64,000 nucleotides of DNA from Cryobacterium sp. CG_9.6 (GCF_029893365.1 NZ_JARXUZ010000001.1:3286001-3350000); one strand, 5' to 3'. Counted from the first letter of the stretch, positions 8,815 through 17,872 are shown. Numbers and translations: made by a program. The notes: generated by a model from the sequence alone, not told the origin.

Positions 8815-9078
8815 ATGGGGCGCGGCCGTCAAAAAGCAAAGCACACCAAGGTCGCTCGGGAGCTGAAGTATTTCAGTCCCGATACGAACTACAACGCGCT
8901 CGAACGCGAGCTCACCGGGCATCCGTCCGACCCGCGTCTCGACGAGGATCTGGCCAAATGGCCGGAGTATGAAAAGGACAAAGCCGATAAGGCTGCGGCC
9001 GTTGCGTCCGACGACGATGAGGACGACGACCAGTACGTCGATCACTACGCGACCGAAGACGAGCAGCGAAGCGCCTGA
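8815..9078 (+). CDS. DUF3073 family protein
   Basis: An 87-residue hydrophilic protein. The basic N-terminus MGRGRQKAKHTKVARELKYFSP followed by a very acidic tail (DDDEDDDQY) is the DUF3073 signature, an actinobacteria-specific family of unknown function that is commonly encoded beside purM and purF, as here. A GGGGG ribosome-binding site precedes ATG 8815. The AT-rich stretch before it (around 8735-8760) probably holds the promoter. A strong terminator follows at 9116-9143. Confidence 0.9.
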   Translation: MGRGRQKAKHTKVARELKYFSPDTNYNALERELTGHPSDPRLDEDLAKWPEYEKDKADKAAAVASDDDEDDDQYVDHYATEDEQRSA

Positions 9079-9115
9079 GTTCGCGGCACCGTCACCGGTG
9101 AACCTCGAGACCACA

Positions 9116-9143
9116 ACTCTCGGCACGCATGCGTGCCGAGAGT
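9116..9143 (+). terminator. Rho-independent terminator after the DUF3073 gene
   Basis: A perfect 28-bp palindrome, ACTCTCGGCACGC at the left pairing with its complement at the right, followed by a short T-rich run (CTTTCGT). It lies 38 bp after the DUF3073 stop. Confidence 0.85.
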
Positions 9144-9252
9144 CTTTCGTGTACCCACCAGGCTCTGACCCTGCGCCGCGCGCGCCGCGGGCGGAGTCAG
9201 ATCGACAGCCCGCGGCATCCGCTCGGCAACTCAGCGGTTCAGCAGTACGGCG

Positions 9253-10356
9253 TCAGTTCGCGTAGGACCCGACGAGTCGCACCGCGCCACCGTTGACGCC
9301 CTTGGCGCCCTGCTCAAAGCCGGTGATGTCTCGCGGCGCGAGGGACACGCGCCCGGTGACCCAGGCTGCAATTCCGCTGGCCTTCAGGCTCGCGATCACC
9401 GAGGACGCGGAACCCGCATCGACGACCGCGAACATGCCGATGCCCAGGTTCCACGTGCCCTCCGAGCTTTCGAGGGAGGATCCGGCCATGTCGCTCAGCA
9501 CGCGGAACACCGGTGCCGGTGACCAGGTGGAGCGGTCGACCTCGACCCAGGATCCCACGGGCAGCACGCGGGCCAGGTTGGCGGCAATCCCGCCGCCGGT
9601 CACGTGACTGAGGGAGTGCACCACGCCGGAGAGTGCCGGGTCGCCGAGCACATCGAGCAGGGGGCCGGTGTACAGGCGAGTGGGCTCGAGGAGCACCTCA
9701 CCCACGACACCACCCAACTCTGCCGACGTGTCGGTGTAGCCGATGCCGCGCTGAGAAAGAATGTGGCGCACGAGCGAGTAGCCGTTGGAGTGCAATCCCG
9801 AGGAGGCCAGGGCGATGACGACGTCACCGGAAACCACCTTGTCGGCGCCCAGCACCTGGTCTGCCTCCACCACACCCGTGGCCGCGCCGGCCACGTCGTA
9901 GTCGTCCACACCGAGCAACCCCGGGTGTTCGGCGGTTTCCCCGCCCACCAGGGCGGTACCGGTCTCGGCGCAGGCGCGGGCAATGCCGGCCACGATCGAG
10001 GCGATGCGCTCGGGAACGACCTTGCCGCAGGCGATGTAGTCGGTCATGAACAGCGGCCGCGCGCCGACAACGATGATGTCATCGACGACCATTCCCACGA
10101 GGTCCTGGCCGATGGTGTCGTGCTTATCGATGGCCTGCGCGATGGCGACCTTCGTGCCCACGCCGTCTGTGGACGTGGCGAGCAGGGGCTGGCGAAACTT
10201 GGTGAGGAACGACACGTCGTAGAGTCCCGCGAACCCGCCGACACCACCCCAGACCTCGGGACCGTGGGTTTTGGACACGGCGGACTTCATCAGCTCAACG
10301 GCGAGGTCACCCGCCGCAGTGTCGACTCCGGCTGCTGCATAGGACGCATTCGTCAT
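9253..10356 (-). CDS. purM: Phosphoribosylformylglycinamidine cyclo-ligase (AIR synthetase)
   Basis: A 367-residue enzyme that closes the imidazole ring, converting FGAM plus ATP to AIR in de novo purine synthesis. PurM landmarks: AAGVDTAAGDLAVELMK at the N-terminus, LLATSTDGVGTKVAIAQ, DLVGMVVDDIIVVGARPLFMTDY, ALVGGETAEHPGL, ASSGLHSNGYSLVR and SHVTGGGIAANLARVLP. Start is ATG 10356, which overlaps the purF stop (ATGA) and has an AGGAAG site upstream; a longer in-frame extension would run into purF and is rejected. Co-transcribed with and translationally coupled to purF. Confidence 0.96.
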   Translation of the reverse strand: MTNASYAAAGVDTAAGDLAVELMKSAVSKTHGPEVWGGVGGFAGLYDVSFLTKFRQPLLATSTDGVGTKVAIAQAIDKHDTIGQDLVGMVVDDIIVVGARPLFMTDYIACGKVVPERIASIVAGIARACAETGTALVGGETAEHPGLLGVDDYDVAGAATGVVEADQVLGADKVVSGDVVIALASSGLHSNGYSLVRHILSQRGIGYTDTSAELGGVVGEVLLEPTRLYTGPLLDVLGDPALSGVVHSLSHVTGGGIAANLARVLPVGSWVEVDRSTWSPAPVFRVLSDMAGSSLESSEGTWNLGIGMFAVVDAGSASSVIASLKASGIAAWVTGRVSLAPRDITGFEQGAKGVNGGAVRLVGSYAN

Positions 10357-11942
10357 TCTTGTCTTCCTGGATCGCCGAAAGGAACCTGCCCGAGCGCCGC
10401 GAGGGCGTTTTCCCGCGTGGTGGTGGGCGCAAGCACCGCCTCCAACTCGGAGTCGGGGCCGGGGTCGCAGCCGTTGCTTGCGGGCTGTCGTTCCAGCAGG
10501 TTCTTGCCGAGGTGCTGTGATTCGGGCAGTGCAATGGGGTAAATTCCGGTGAAGCACGCCGTGCAGAGTCGCTCGCGCGGCTGCTCGGTGGCCTCAATCA
10601 TGCCGTCCTCGGAGAGGTAACCGAGCGAGTCGGCGCCGATCGACTGGCGCACCTCGTCGATCTCAAGGCCCGTTGCCACCAGTTCGGCCCGCGACGCAAA
10701 GTCGATGCCGTAGAAACACGGCCACGTGATGGGCGGACTTGAGATGCGTACGTGCACCTCCGCGGCGCCGGCCTCCCGCAGCATGCTCACGAGGGCACGC
10801 TGCGTGTTGCCGCGCACGATCGAGTCATCGACCACGATCAGGCGTTTGCCCTTGATCACATTCTTCAGCGGGTTGAGCTTCAAGCGGATGCCGCGCTGCC
10901 GGATGGTCTGCGACGGTGCAATAAAGGTGCGCCCCACGTAGGAGTTCTTCACGAGGCCCTGACCGAATGGAATACCGGAGGCCTGGGCGTACCCGATGGC
11001 GGCCGGCGTACCGGATTCGGGCGTGGGAATCACGAGATCGGCCTCGATTGGGTGCTCCGCGGCAAGGCGGCGACCCATTTCAACCCGGGCCTCGTGCACG
11101 CCGCGACCCGCGATCGTGGTGTCGGGTCGGGCCAGGTACACGTACTCAAACACGCAGCCCTTGGGGTCTGCCTTCGCAAAACGCTGGGTGCGCAGCCCGT
11201 TCTCGTCGATGGTGATGAGTTCACCCGGCTCGACCTCACGCACGAAGCTCGCGCCCACGATGTCGAGGGCGGCGGTCTCCGACGCGACAACCCAGCCGCG
11301 TTCGAGACGACCCAGCACGAGTGGCCGCACACCCTGCGGGTCGCGAGCCGCATAGAGGGTGGTTTCGTCCATGAACACGAGGCAGTAGGCACCGCGCAGA
11401 CGCGGCAGCACTTCCAAAGCGGTGGTCTCCAGCGTGTGGTCGAGGTCACCGGTGAGGAGGGCCGTGATGACCGCCGTGTCGGTGGTGTTGCCACGGGCCA
11501 GTTCACCATCGACCATCGGGTAGCGTTCGCGCACCAGCTCGAGAAGTTCAGCGGTGTTGGTGAGGTTTCCGTTGTGACCGAGGGCCACCGTTCCGGCAGC
11601 CGTGCGGCCGAGGGTGGGCTGCGCATTCTGCCAGCTCGACGAACCCGTGGTGGAGTACCGGGTGTGTCCCACGGCAATATGCCCGAGGAGCGTGCTGAGC
11701 GAAGCCTCGTTGAAGACCTGGGAGACGAGTCCCATGTCCTTGTAGATCAGAATCTTGTCGCCGTCGCTCGTAGCGATCCCAGCCGATTCTTGGCCACGGT
11801 GCTGCAGGGCGTAGAGCCCGAAGTAGCTGAGCTTGGCTACCTCTTCACCGGGAGCCCACACGCCAAACACACCACAGGCATCCTGTGGCCCCTTCTCATT
11901 GGGAAGAAGGTCATGATTTAGCAGTCCATCGCCACCGGCCAA
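10353..11942 (-). CDS. purF: Amidophosphoribosyltransferase
   Basis: A 529-residue enzyme catalysing the first committed purine step, transferring glutamine-derived ammonia to PRPP. The N-terminal nucleophile glutaminase begins at Cys in DACGVFGVWAPGEEV, so a short propeptide is probably removed; RGQESAGIATSDG and HTRYSTTGSSSWQNAQP follow. The C-terminal phosphoribosyltransferase domain has the PRPP loop LIVVDDSIVRGNT. The start appears to be TTG 11942, preceded by an AAAGGGG site. The 3' end overlaps purM by 4 bp. Feedback control by purine nucleotides is known for the family. Confidence 0.96.
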   Translation of the reverse strand: MAGGDGLLNHDLLPNEKGPQDACGVFGVWAPGEEVAKLSYFGLYALQHRGQESAGIATSDGDKILIYKDMGLVSQVFNEASLSTLLGHIAVGHTRYSTTGSSSWQNAQPTLGRTAAGTVALGHNGNLTNTAELLELVRERYPMVDGELARGNTTDTAVITALLTGDLDHTLETTALEVLPRLRGAYCLVFMDETTLYAARDPQGVRPLVLGRLERGWVVASETAALDIVGASFVREVEPGELITIDENGLRTQRFAKADPKGCVFEYVYLARPDTTIAGRGVHEARVEMGRRLAAEHPIEADLVIPTPESGTPAAIGYAQASGIPFGQGLVKNSYVGRTFIAPSQTIRQRGIRLKLNPLKNVIKGKRLIVVDDSIVRGNTQRALVSMLREAGAAEVHVRISSPPITWPCFYGIDFASRAELVATGLEIDEVRQSIGADSLGYLSEDGMIEATEQPRERLCTACFTGIYPIALPESQHLGKNLLERQPASNGCDPGPDSELEAVLAPTTTRENALAALGQVPFGDPGRQE

Positions 11943-11954
11943 GGTACAGCCCCT

Positions 11955-12362
11955 TTACTCTGATTTCTCAATGAATGTTTGGGTGTCGGTTGACTCAGGC
12001 GGCGCCGGGGCGCGAACATCATCTGTTCCGAGTCTATCCGCGACCACCGTGTAGGCACGGCGACCGATGATGCGGTCAAGAATGAGGGCCAGAATGCAGC
12101 CGAGAAGCACGCCGCCGGCGAGGCAGACGAGCAGAAGAAAACCGAAGACCTGCACCTTGGTGAATTCCGGGTTTTCCGGAAAGGTCGTCGTGAGCACGAG
12201 CGCCACCAGCACACCGAGGCCAGCGCCCAGAACCATGAAGTTCGTGTAGCGGGGTGATCGGTGTACCGACAGGGTGTCCTCACCGATGAGGGACTCGGCA
12301 GGTTCGGTACTGTCGGCGGTCGAGGGCGTGGGCTGCTGTTCGGGCTGTTCGTAAGAACTCAC
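11955..12362 (-). CDS. Hypothetical two-helix membrane protein
   Basis: A 135-residue protein. The first 45 residues are polar and Glu/Ser/Thr-rich, then come two membrane helices (FMVLGAGLGVLVALVLTTT and a second rich in Leu/Gly), and then an acidic C-terminal tail. Proteins of this shape sit upstream of purF in many actinobacteria, but I know no function. GTG 12362 is chosen as start because AGGCA precedes it; the longer in-frame extension overlaps the divergent rbsK. It lies 12 bp upstream of purF on the same strand and probably leads the purF-purM operon. Confidence 0.7.
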   Translation of the reverse strand: MSSYEQPEQQPTPSTADSTEPAESLIGEDTLSVHRSPRYTNFMVLGAGLGVLVALVLTTTFPENPEFTKVQVFGFLLLVCLAGGVLLGCILALILDRIIGRRAYTVVADRLGTDDVRAPAPPESTDTQTFIEKSE

Positions 12363-12394
12363 TGCCTCATTCTGCCATGCAAGACTGAGGCAGT
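12361..12394. promoter_or_regulatory. Inverted repeat covering both divergent start sites
   Basis: ACTGCCTCA (12361-12369) and TGAGGCAGT (12386-12394) are perfect 9-bp arms 16 bp apart. Each arm contains the Shine-Dalgarno-like GAGGCA and the GTG start of one of the two divergent genes. The symmetry may be coincidental reuse of one ribosome-binding sequence, or an operator shared by the two genes. Confidence 0.5.
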
Positions 12395-13301
12395 GAACAG
12401 AATTGCAGTACTGGGTAGTGCCAATATGGATCTGGTCGTGCGTCAGACCCGACTCCCCCAACCCGGAGAGACCATTTTTGGTACCGGTTTCCACACCGTG
12501 CCGGGCGGTAAGGGTCTCAATCAGGCGGTCGCGGCAGCCCGGTTGGACGGCGAGGTCGACTTTCTGGGGGCCGTGGGAGCGGATGCCTATGGCGCGCAAC
12601 TGCGTGACGTTCTCGCTACCGAAGGCATCCGTTCTGAGGGTGTAGCGGTGTCGACCGAACCGACCGGAACCGCGCACATTTCGGTGGTGGACTCCGGGGA
12701 GAACTCGATTGTGGTGGTGTCCGGCGCGAACGCGACCGTCACCGACCTGTCGGCGGCGCAGCGGGCCACGATTGCCGGGGCCGCGTTTCTCGTGATGCAG
12801 TGCGAGCTGCCGGTGGCCGTGCTCGTGCAGGCCATTGCCGTGGCCCGGGAGGCCGGCGTCTTCACCGTGCTCACGCCGGCACCGGTTATGCCGCTGCCGG
12901 AGGGTTTTCTCGCGTCGGTTGATCTGGTGGTGCCCAACCAGATTGAGGCCGAGCAGCTCACCGGCGAATCCGATCCGGTGCGGGCGGCCGAAAGCCTGAG
13001 TGCGGGCGCAACCTGGGCGATTGTGACCCTCGGCGCGGAGGGATCGGTGATCGCCTACAACGGCGAGGTTCTCGGGCTGGCACCCGCTCGTCCGGTGCAG
13101 GCCGTGGACACGACCGCTGCCGGCGACACGTTCGTGGGCGCCCTCGTGGCGCGGCTGGCGCTCTCGACCGGCGCGGTGACCGAGGAGACCATGGTCGACG
13201 CGCTCCGCTGGGCCACGGTGGCCTCGTCAATTTCGGTCACCCGTGTGGGCGCCACCACCTCGATGCCCACACTCACCGAGGTCGCCGCAATTCTCGCCTA
13301 A
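12393..13301 (+). CDS. rbsK: Ribokinase (PfkB family)
   Basis: A 302-residue sugar kinase that phosphorylates ribose at O5 using ATP. PfkB signature 1 is GGKGLNQAVAAARL near residue 38; signature 2 DTTAAGDTFVGALVARL, with the catalytic Asp, is near residue 240. SANMDLVVRQTRLPQPGET is typical of RbsK, and the usual NPAP loop reads LTPAP. Start GTG 12393. It stands alone, divergent from the purF leader gene, with no ribose transporter nearby; the product ribose-5-phosphate feeds PRPP and so the adjacent purine pathway. Confidence 0.88.
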   Translation: MNRIAVLGSANMDLVVRQTRLPQPGETIFGTGFHTVPGGKGLNQAVAAARLDGEVDFLGAVGADAYGAQLRDVLATEGIRSEGVAVSTEPTGTAHISVVDSGENSIVVVSGANATVTDLSAAQRATIAGAAFLVMQCELPVAVLVQAIAVAREAGVFTVLTPAPVMPLPEGFLASVDLVVPNQIEAEQLTGESDPVRAAESLSAGATWAIVTLGAEGSVIAYNGEVLGLAPARPVQAVDTTAAGDTFVGALVARLALSTGAVTEETMVDALRWATVASSISVTRVGATTSMPTLTEVAAILA

Positions 13302-13328
13302 CAGCCGGGCGGCGCCGGCGCGTGAAGG

Positions 13329-13694
13329 TCAGAGTGGAAGAACCGGAACGTGGCCGGCGAGGTCGGCCCGGGCGCCCGAGGCGTGAATCAGACCGGATGC
13401 GACGCCGTCGGTCCACGTGAGGCCGCCGGTGGCGAGGGCAAGCCAGGTGGCGACATCCGTTTCAATCACATTGGGCGGAGTGCCGCGGGTATGACGGGGT
13501 CCGGCCACGCACTGCACGGCGCCAAATGGCGGCACGCGCACCTCGAGGGTGTTGCCCTCGGCCTGCTCCGCGAGCAGCTGCAGGGTGTAGCGCACCGCCT
13601 GAGCACGGATGTCCCGGCTCGCGCCGGCTCCCTCGGCCAGCGCCGCGCGCACCGCTACCCTGCCAGCGCCATCATCTATTCGTGCTCGTGCCAT
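13329..13694 (-). CDS. Sterol-carrier-protein (SCP2)-like family protein
   Basis: A 121-residue protein of the actinobacterial SCP2-like group (GNTLEVRVPPFGAVQCV, NVIETDVATWLALATG, DGVASGLIHASG). Members are small lipid-binding folds often annotated only as sterol carrier family protein and frequently lie close to purF-purM, as here. The ligand is unknown. It converges on rbsK with a 27-bp GC-rich gap. Start ATG 13694. Confidence 0.75.
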   Translation of the reverse strand: MARARIDDGAGRVAVRAALAEGAGASRDIRAQAVRYTLQLLAEQAEGNTLEVRVPPFGAVQCVAGPRHTRGTPPNVIETDVATWLALATGGLTWTDGVASGLIHASGARADLAGHVPVLPL

Positions 13695-13747
13695 GTCTCT
13701 AGTCTGCGCGATCGGCGCGCTCGTGGGCGCCGCCGGGCGGCACCGGT

Positions 13748-15184
13748 TTAGTCGCGCAGGGTGCGCAACAGTTTGGCGCTGGATGTCATTGCGCCACCGA
13801 GCACCGCCGGGATGCCGCCGCCGGGATGCACCGAGGCGCCCACCCGCCAGAGCCAGCGGCGTCGAACATCCCGGTAGGCGGGCGTGTGAAACGGGCCGCT
13901 CTGCCAGAGCGGTTTGGTCGCGCCGTACAGCGCCCCGCCCGTTGCGCCCCAGCCGGAGAAATACTCGGGATCAAGAATCTGGTGCTCACCGAGCAGGTCG
14001 GTGAGCGGACGATCGAGTCCCATGACCGTGCTGATTCGCTCCACCTCGCGGCTTACGAAGGTGTCGTCGAGCCCATAGCGACGACCGTCGGCGGGTGCGG
14101 TCAGCAGTACCGCCACGGTGGCCTTCTCATTGGGGTAGATTTCGCCCGGACGGTAGTAATTGACGAAGGCCATCGTCTGGTCGGGCACGACCCGCGCGGC
14201 GAGGCTGCGATGAAGCGAGGCGGGGTGGTCGGGCATCACCACGGAGTGCGTGGCCGTGTTGCTGGGCAAAAGCTCGTTGAGCACACCGTAAATTGCAACG
14301 CCCGAGCAGGTCAGACCGCGGGACCGCACGGGGCCGCCGTGCAGCAGCCCGGCGAGCACGCCCGGATCGAGGGCGCTCACCACCAGGTCGGCCGGGTACT
14401 CGGCCGTGGCCGTGCGCACGCGCGAGCGCTCCACCGAGATCACGCTCTCGCCGGTGTGCACGGTCGCTCCGGCGTGGAGGGCAAGCCGATGCAGGGCGAG
14501 CGGCAGTTCATTGACCCCGCCCTCGGGCACCCAGACACCGTCCCGGGCCATCACTGCCGGCATGCTCGCATAGAGCGAGAGGCTCTTCGTGGGGGGCACC
14601 CCGGCATTCAGTGTGTGGATCGCGATCACCTCACGCAATCCCTCGGGCATCCAGGTGAGGCCATCGAGGAAGCGCTTGGTCGTGAGCCGGGTTCCATACA
14701 GGCGAGCGAGGGCACCCACCGCGGGCAGTGCCTTCGGGTCGAGCGGATCCGAGGTGAGTAGCGCGGTGATCTGCGGACCGAGGCCGCCGTGCTCACGATC
14801 GAAGCGTTCCCACGCCGCCCGCCACGGGTGTCCCTCCTCGACCGGAAGCGTGACGGTCTGCCCAGCGTAGAAGTAGCGCCCCACTTCGGGGAGACGTCGC
14901 AGCTGAAGCTGTCCAACCGAAGAGGCGCTGTCGGCAGCGCCCGCACCACCGAGGGCGTCGTAGCGGCGCATCAGCTCATCCCACACCGCCGGAAACGTCA
15001 CGAGCGAGGGACCGGTATCGATTCGCTGGCCATCGATGGTGAGCCGACGGCTCTTCCCGCCCACCCACTCGTTTGCTTCCAGCACCGTGACGGTGTGCCC
15101 AGCCCGAGCGAGCAGTGCCGCAGCCGTAAGACCGCCAATCCCGGCTCCGAGCACAACAATTCGACGAGGTGATTTCGTGGTCAT
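13748..15184 (-). CDS. CrtI-like phytoene desaturase-family oxidoreductase
   Basis: A 478-residue FAD-dependent enzyme. RIVVLGAGIGGLTAAALLARAGH binds FAD at the N-terminus, followed by LEANEWVGGKSRRL and DTGPSLVTFPAVWDEL, hallmarks of CrtI/CrtN desaturases; the C-terminal WRVGASVHPGGGIPAVLGGA is the conserved substrate/FAD segment. Such enzymes introduce double bonds into carotenoid precursors or act on related isoprenoids. ATG 15184 overlaps the stop of the upstream prenyltransferase by 4 bp, so the two are translationally coupled. No crtB or crtE is in the window, so its place in carotenoid synthesis is inferred only. Confidence 0.8.
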   Translation of the reverse strand: MTTKSPRRIVVLGAGIGGLTAAALLARAGHTVTVLEANEWVGGKSRRLTIDGQRIDTGPSLVTFPAVWDELMRRYDALGGAGAADSASSVGQLQLRRLPEVGRYFYAGQTVTLPVEEGHPWRAAWERFDREHGGLGPQITALLTSDPLDPKALPAVGALARLYGTRLTTKRFLDGLTWMPEGLREVIAIHTLNAGVPPTKSLSLYASMPAVMARDGVWVPEGGVNELPLALHRLALHAGATVHTGESVISVERSRVRTATAEYPADLVVSALDPGVLAGLLHGGPVRSRGLTCSGVAIYGVLNELLPSNTATHSVVMPDHPASLHRSLAARVVPDQTMAFVNYYRPGEIYPNEKATVAVLLTAPADGRRYGLDDTFVSREVERISTVMGLDRPLTDLLGEHQILDPEYFSGWGATGGALYGATKPLWQSGPFHTPAYRDVRRRWLWRVGASVHPGGGIPAVLGGAMTSSAKLLRTLRD

Positions 15185-16047
15185 GACAAGACTCCCAGCA
15201 TTAAGGCAGCGACGATCTGCACGCCCGCAACCGAACCGGCCACGTACGGGAATGCAATCGAATAGCGGTAGAGACGACGGGCACCGTTCGGTGTCGGATC
15301 CCGCAGGAGGCGCAGCACAAGCCAGCCGGCAATGAGTAGATTCACCGAGGCGACCGGAATACTGACAAAGGCAAAGCACACGGTTGACGCCAGCCACCAC
15401 GCGGCGCTCCACAGCGCGGTGCCGCGCGGCCCCAGCCGCACCGCCGTGGTGACGATTCCCGCGGTGCGGTCCTCGTCAATGTCCTGCACGGCATCGAAGG
15501 CGTGCTTGGCCACGCTCCAGGCCATCAGCCCAATGGCTGCGCCCCAGACCGGGGATTCCCCGAAGGCAAGTGGCACGAACACCAGCGGAAACGCGTAGGC
15601 CGCATTGCTCAACGCGTCGAGAAAGGCTCTCGCCTTGAAACGCAGCGGCGGTGCCGAGTACTGCACGAAGATCACCAGATACGCCAGGATCCACACCAGT
15701 GCGCCGAGCGGCAGGACGAAGAGAAAGTACAGCACGAACGGCAGGTTGGTCAGGAGAACCGCAACAAGAATTCGGCGGAACTCGGAGGCGGCAATACGTG
15801 CACCCTCGAGTCCGCCCTTCCTCGAATTGAGGGCATCCGTCTCCTGGTCGAAGATGTCGTTGACGCCGTAAATCAGCAGGTTGAACGGAAGCGTGGCCCA
15901 GAGCAGCAGCGGGAGGGCGTCCCATCGCCACAGGTCGCCGGTGAGCCACAGGGCGATTACGGTCGTGCCGATCGTATTGACCCATAAAACGGGTCGCGAG
16001 ATCTGAATCAGTCGAAGAAGCACTCTTCCACAGTAGTAGTTGTGCAC
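15181..16047 (-). CDS. UbiA-family prenyltransferase (lycopene elongase-like)
   Basis: A 288-residue membrane enzyme with about eight helices. Two Asp-rich motifs bind Mg-prenyl diphosphate: NDIFDQETDALNSRKGG (NDxxDxxxD) near residue 63 and DAVQDIDEDRTAGI near residue 185. The pairing with a CrtI-like gene suggests a C50-carotenoid lycopene elongase (CrtEb type) rather than menaquinone synthesis; that is inference from context. The start is GTG 16047 or the internal GTG 16023, which begins VLLRLIQISRPVLW. It is the first gene of a two-gene unit. Confidence 0.8.
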   Translation of the reverse strand: MHNYYCGRVLLRLIQISRPVLWVNTIGTTVIALWLTGDLWRWDALPLLLWATLPFNLLIYGVNDIFDQETDALNSRKGGLEGARIAASEFRRILVAVLLTNLPFVLYFLFVLPLGALVWILAYLVIFVQYSAPPLRFKARAFLDALSNAAYAFPLVFVPLAFGESPVWGAAIGLMAWSVAKHAFDAVQDIDEDRTAGIVTTAVRLGPRGTALWSAAWWLASTVCFAFVSIPVASVNLLIAGWLVLRLLRDPTPNGARRLYRYSIAFPYVAGSVAGVQIVAALMLGVLS

Positions 16048-16149
16048 GACGTACCGTCCCTCTGCTGTGGACGACGAGTTCCCTGTCAGAGATCAGCAAA
16101 AAGGCTTAGCCTCAAGATATTCACCCTGACCGATCGATGGAGATTCCGA

Positions 16150-16341
16150 ATGTCTTTTTCCCCCGACACCAGCGACACCAGCGAGACCGACGAGAACTCG
16201 TTCGAAGGCCCGGATGTGGAGATGCCGCTTCATCCCGGTAAGCCGGGTGACCGCGGTACGGAGGAGACCATTACACACTTCCCCGGTGGAGTGGACCCGG
16301 ACCACCCCGATGCGGTCTCCCCCACTGCGGCTACGGACTGA
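16150..16341 (+). CDS. Small acidic hypothetical protein
   Basis: A 63-residue acidic, Pro/Thr/Asp-rich peptide starting at ATG 16150 with GGAGA just upstream. No membrane segment, Cys or known motif is visible; it is predicted to be disordered. It is divergent from the UbiA gene and followed after 61 bp by purD. Codon use fits the neighbours, so it is probably real, but its function is unknown. Confidence 0.55.
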   Translation: MSFSPDTSDTSETDENSFEGPDVEMPLHPGKPGDRGTEETITHFPGGVDPDHPDAVSPTAATD

Positions 16342-16402
16342 CCCACCGCCCCACGCAGAATGACAGGTGGGGGTGGCCGAAGGCATCCGGTAGCCTGAAG
16401 CT

Positions 16403-17668
16403 GTGAAAATTCTGGTTCTCGGATCCGGTGCCCGCGAGCACGCCATCATCACCGCGCTGCTTCGGGAGGAGCCGGGTCATGTGATTGAGGCGGCCCCGGG
16501 CAATGCCGGCATCGCCGCCGATGTGCCCGTCGTCGCGCTCGACCCCAACGACCCGGTGGCCGTGGCCGACTACGCGTTGCTGCACAGCGTGGAACTCGTG
16601 GTGATCGGGCCCGAGGCACCGCTCGTGGCGGGTGTCGCCGATGCGCTGCGCACCCGCGGAATCGCCGTGTTCGGTCCCAACCGCGCCGCCGCCGCCCTTG
16701 AGGGCAGCAAGACCTTCGCCAAGCGCATCATGGACGATGCCGGCGTGCCCACCGGGCGTGCCGTGCGCGCCGGAACCCTCATCGAGGTGCAAGCCGCCCT
16801 CAGTGAGTTCGGCGCCCCGTATGTGGTGAAGGCCGATGGCCTGGCCGCCGGCAAGGGCGTGCTCGTGACCGAGGATCTCGCCGCAGCGCTCGCGCACGCC
16901 ACCTTCTGGCTTGAGCACGGCAGCATCCTGGTTGAGGAGTTTCTTGACGGCCAGGAGATCTCACTGTTCCTGCTGAGTGACGGCCACAATGTGCTGCCGC
17001 TCTCCCCCGCCCAGGACTACAAGCGCCTCGGCGACAACGACGAGGGCCCGAACACCGGCGGCATGGGCGCCTACTCGCCGCTGCCGTGGCTCGATGCCGA
17101 ATTCGGGAGCGAGCGCCTGTTTGTTCAGGAGATCATCGACACCGTGGCACTGCCCACCGTGCGCCAGCTCGAGCAACAGGACACCCCGTTCATCGGACTC
17201 CTCTACTGCGGACTCATTCTCACGAAGCACGGCATTCGTGTGATCGAATTCAACGCACGGTTCGGCGACCCGGAGACCCAGGTGGTGCTGCCGCGCCTGG
17301 TCACGCCGCTCTCCGAGCTGCTGTTTGCCGCGTCGACCGGCGCGCTGGATGGCCGGGACTGGCCCGAGTTCTCGACCGATGTGGCCGTGACCGTGGTGCT
17401 CGCGAGCGAGAACTACCCGGAGACCCCGCTCATTGGCCGCCCGATCACCGGGCTCGATGCCGCGCTCGTGGTGCCCGGCGTCACCGTGGCGCACGCCGCG
17501 ACCGCTGCCGAGGGCGACTCACTCGTGTCCACCGGTGGTCGCGTGCTGAGTGTCGTTGCCGTGGGGGCGTCGTTCGGCGAGGCGCGCTCCCGCGCGTACG
17601 ACGCGCTCGCGCAGGTGTCCCTCTCGGGCGCCCAGTTCCGCACGGACATCGCGGCTCGCGTCGCCTGA
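16403..17668 (+). CDS. purD: Phosphoribosylamine-glycine ligase (GAR synthetase)
   Basis: A 421-residue ATP-grasp enzyme joining glycine to phosphoribosylamine, the second purine step. Landmarks: KILVLGSGAREHAI at the N-terminus, VIGPEAPLVAGVAD, the ATP-grasp segment YVVKADGLAAGKGVLV, EEFLDGQEISLF, DNDEGPNTGGMGAYSP and EFNARFGDPETQVVLPRL. Start GTG 16403. Length is normal. Two 97-bp palindromic elements follow its stop. Confidence 0.96.
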   Translation: MKILVLGSGAREHAIITALLREEPGHVIEAAPGNAGIAADVPVVALDPNDPVAVADYALLHSVELVVIGPEAPLVAGVADALRTRGIAVFGPNRAAAALEGSKTFAKRIMDDAGVPTGRAVRAGTLIEVQAALSEFGAPYVVKADGLAAGKGVLVTEDLAAALAHATFWLEHGSILVEEFLDGQEISLFLLSDGHNVLPLSPAQDYKRLGDNDEGPNTGGMGAYSPLPWLDAEFGSERLFVQEIIDTVALPTVRQLEQQDTPFIGLLYCGLILTKHGIRVIEFNARFGDPETQVVLPRLVTPLSELLFAASTGALDGRDWPEFSTDVAVTVVLASENYPETPLIGRPITGLDAALVVPGVTVAHAATAAEGDSLVSTGGRVLSVVAVGASFGEARSRAYDALAQVSLSGAQFRTDIAARVA

Positions 17669-17680
17669 CCTGCCGCCGTC

Positions 17681-17777
17681 GTCGCTAGTTCAGGAGATCC
17701 GCCGCGCGGCACCACACCAGCCCGCAGAAACACGCGGACGAGCCGCTGCCCGCGGCCAGATCTCCTGAACTAGCAAC
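17681..17777 (+). repeat. 97-bp palindromic element, copy A
   Basis: Left arm GTCGCTAGTTCAGGAGATC (17681-17699) and right arm 17759-17777, its complement with one C/T difference, enclose a 59-bp interior that contains a single T. It lies 12 bp after purD. Copy B lies 192 bp further on and copy C at 24654; all three are exactly 97 bp. Confidence 0.9.
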
Positions 17778-17872
17778 CACGCACGGCGGAAACCCCAGCA
17801 ACAAGCCCCGCGCCGGCACCCAGCCACCGCCCGCGCGCCCCGACCGGCGGCATGCACCTACCCGGCTTCAGT

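Noticed and set aside
10752..11921. 389-codon open frame on the plus strand
   Set aside because: Antisense of purF, with no recognisable motif.
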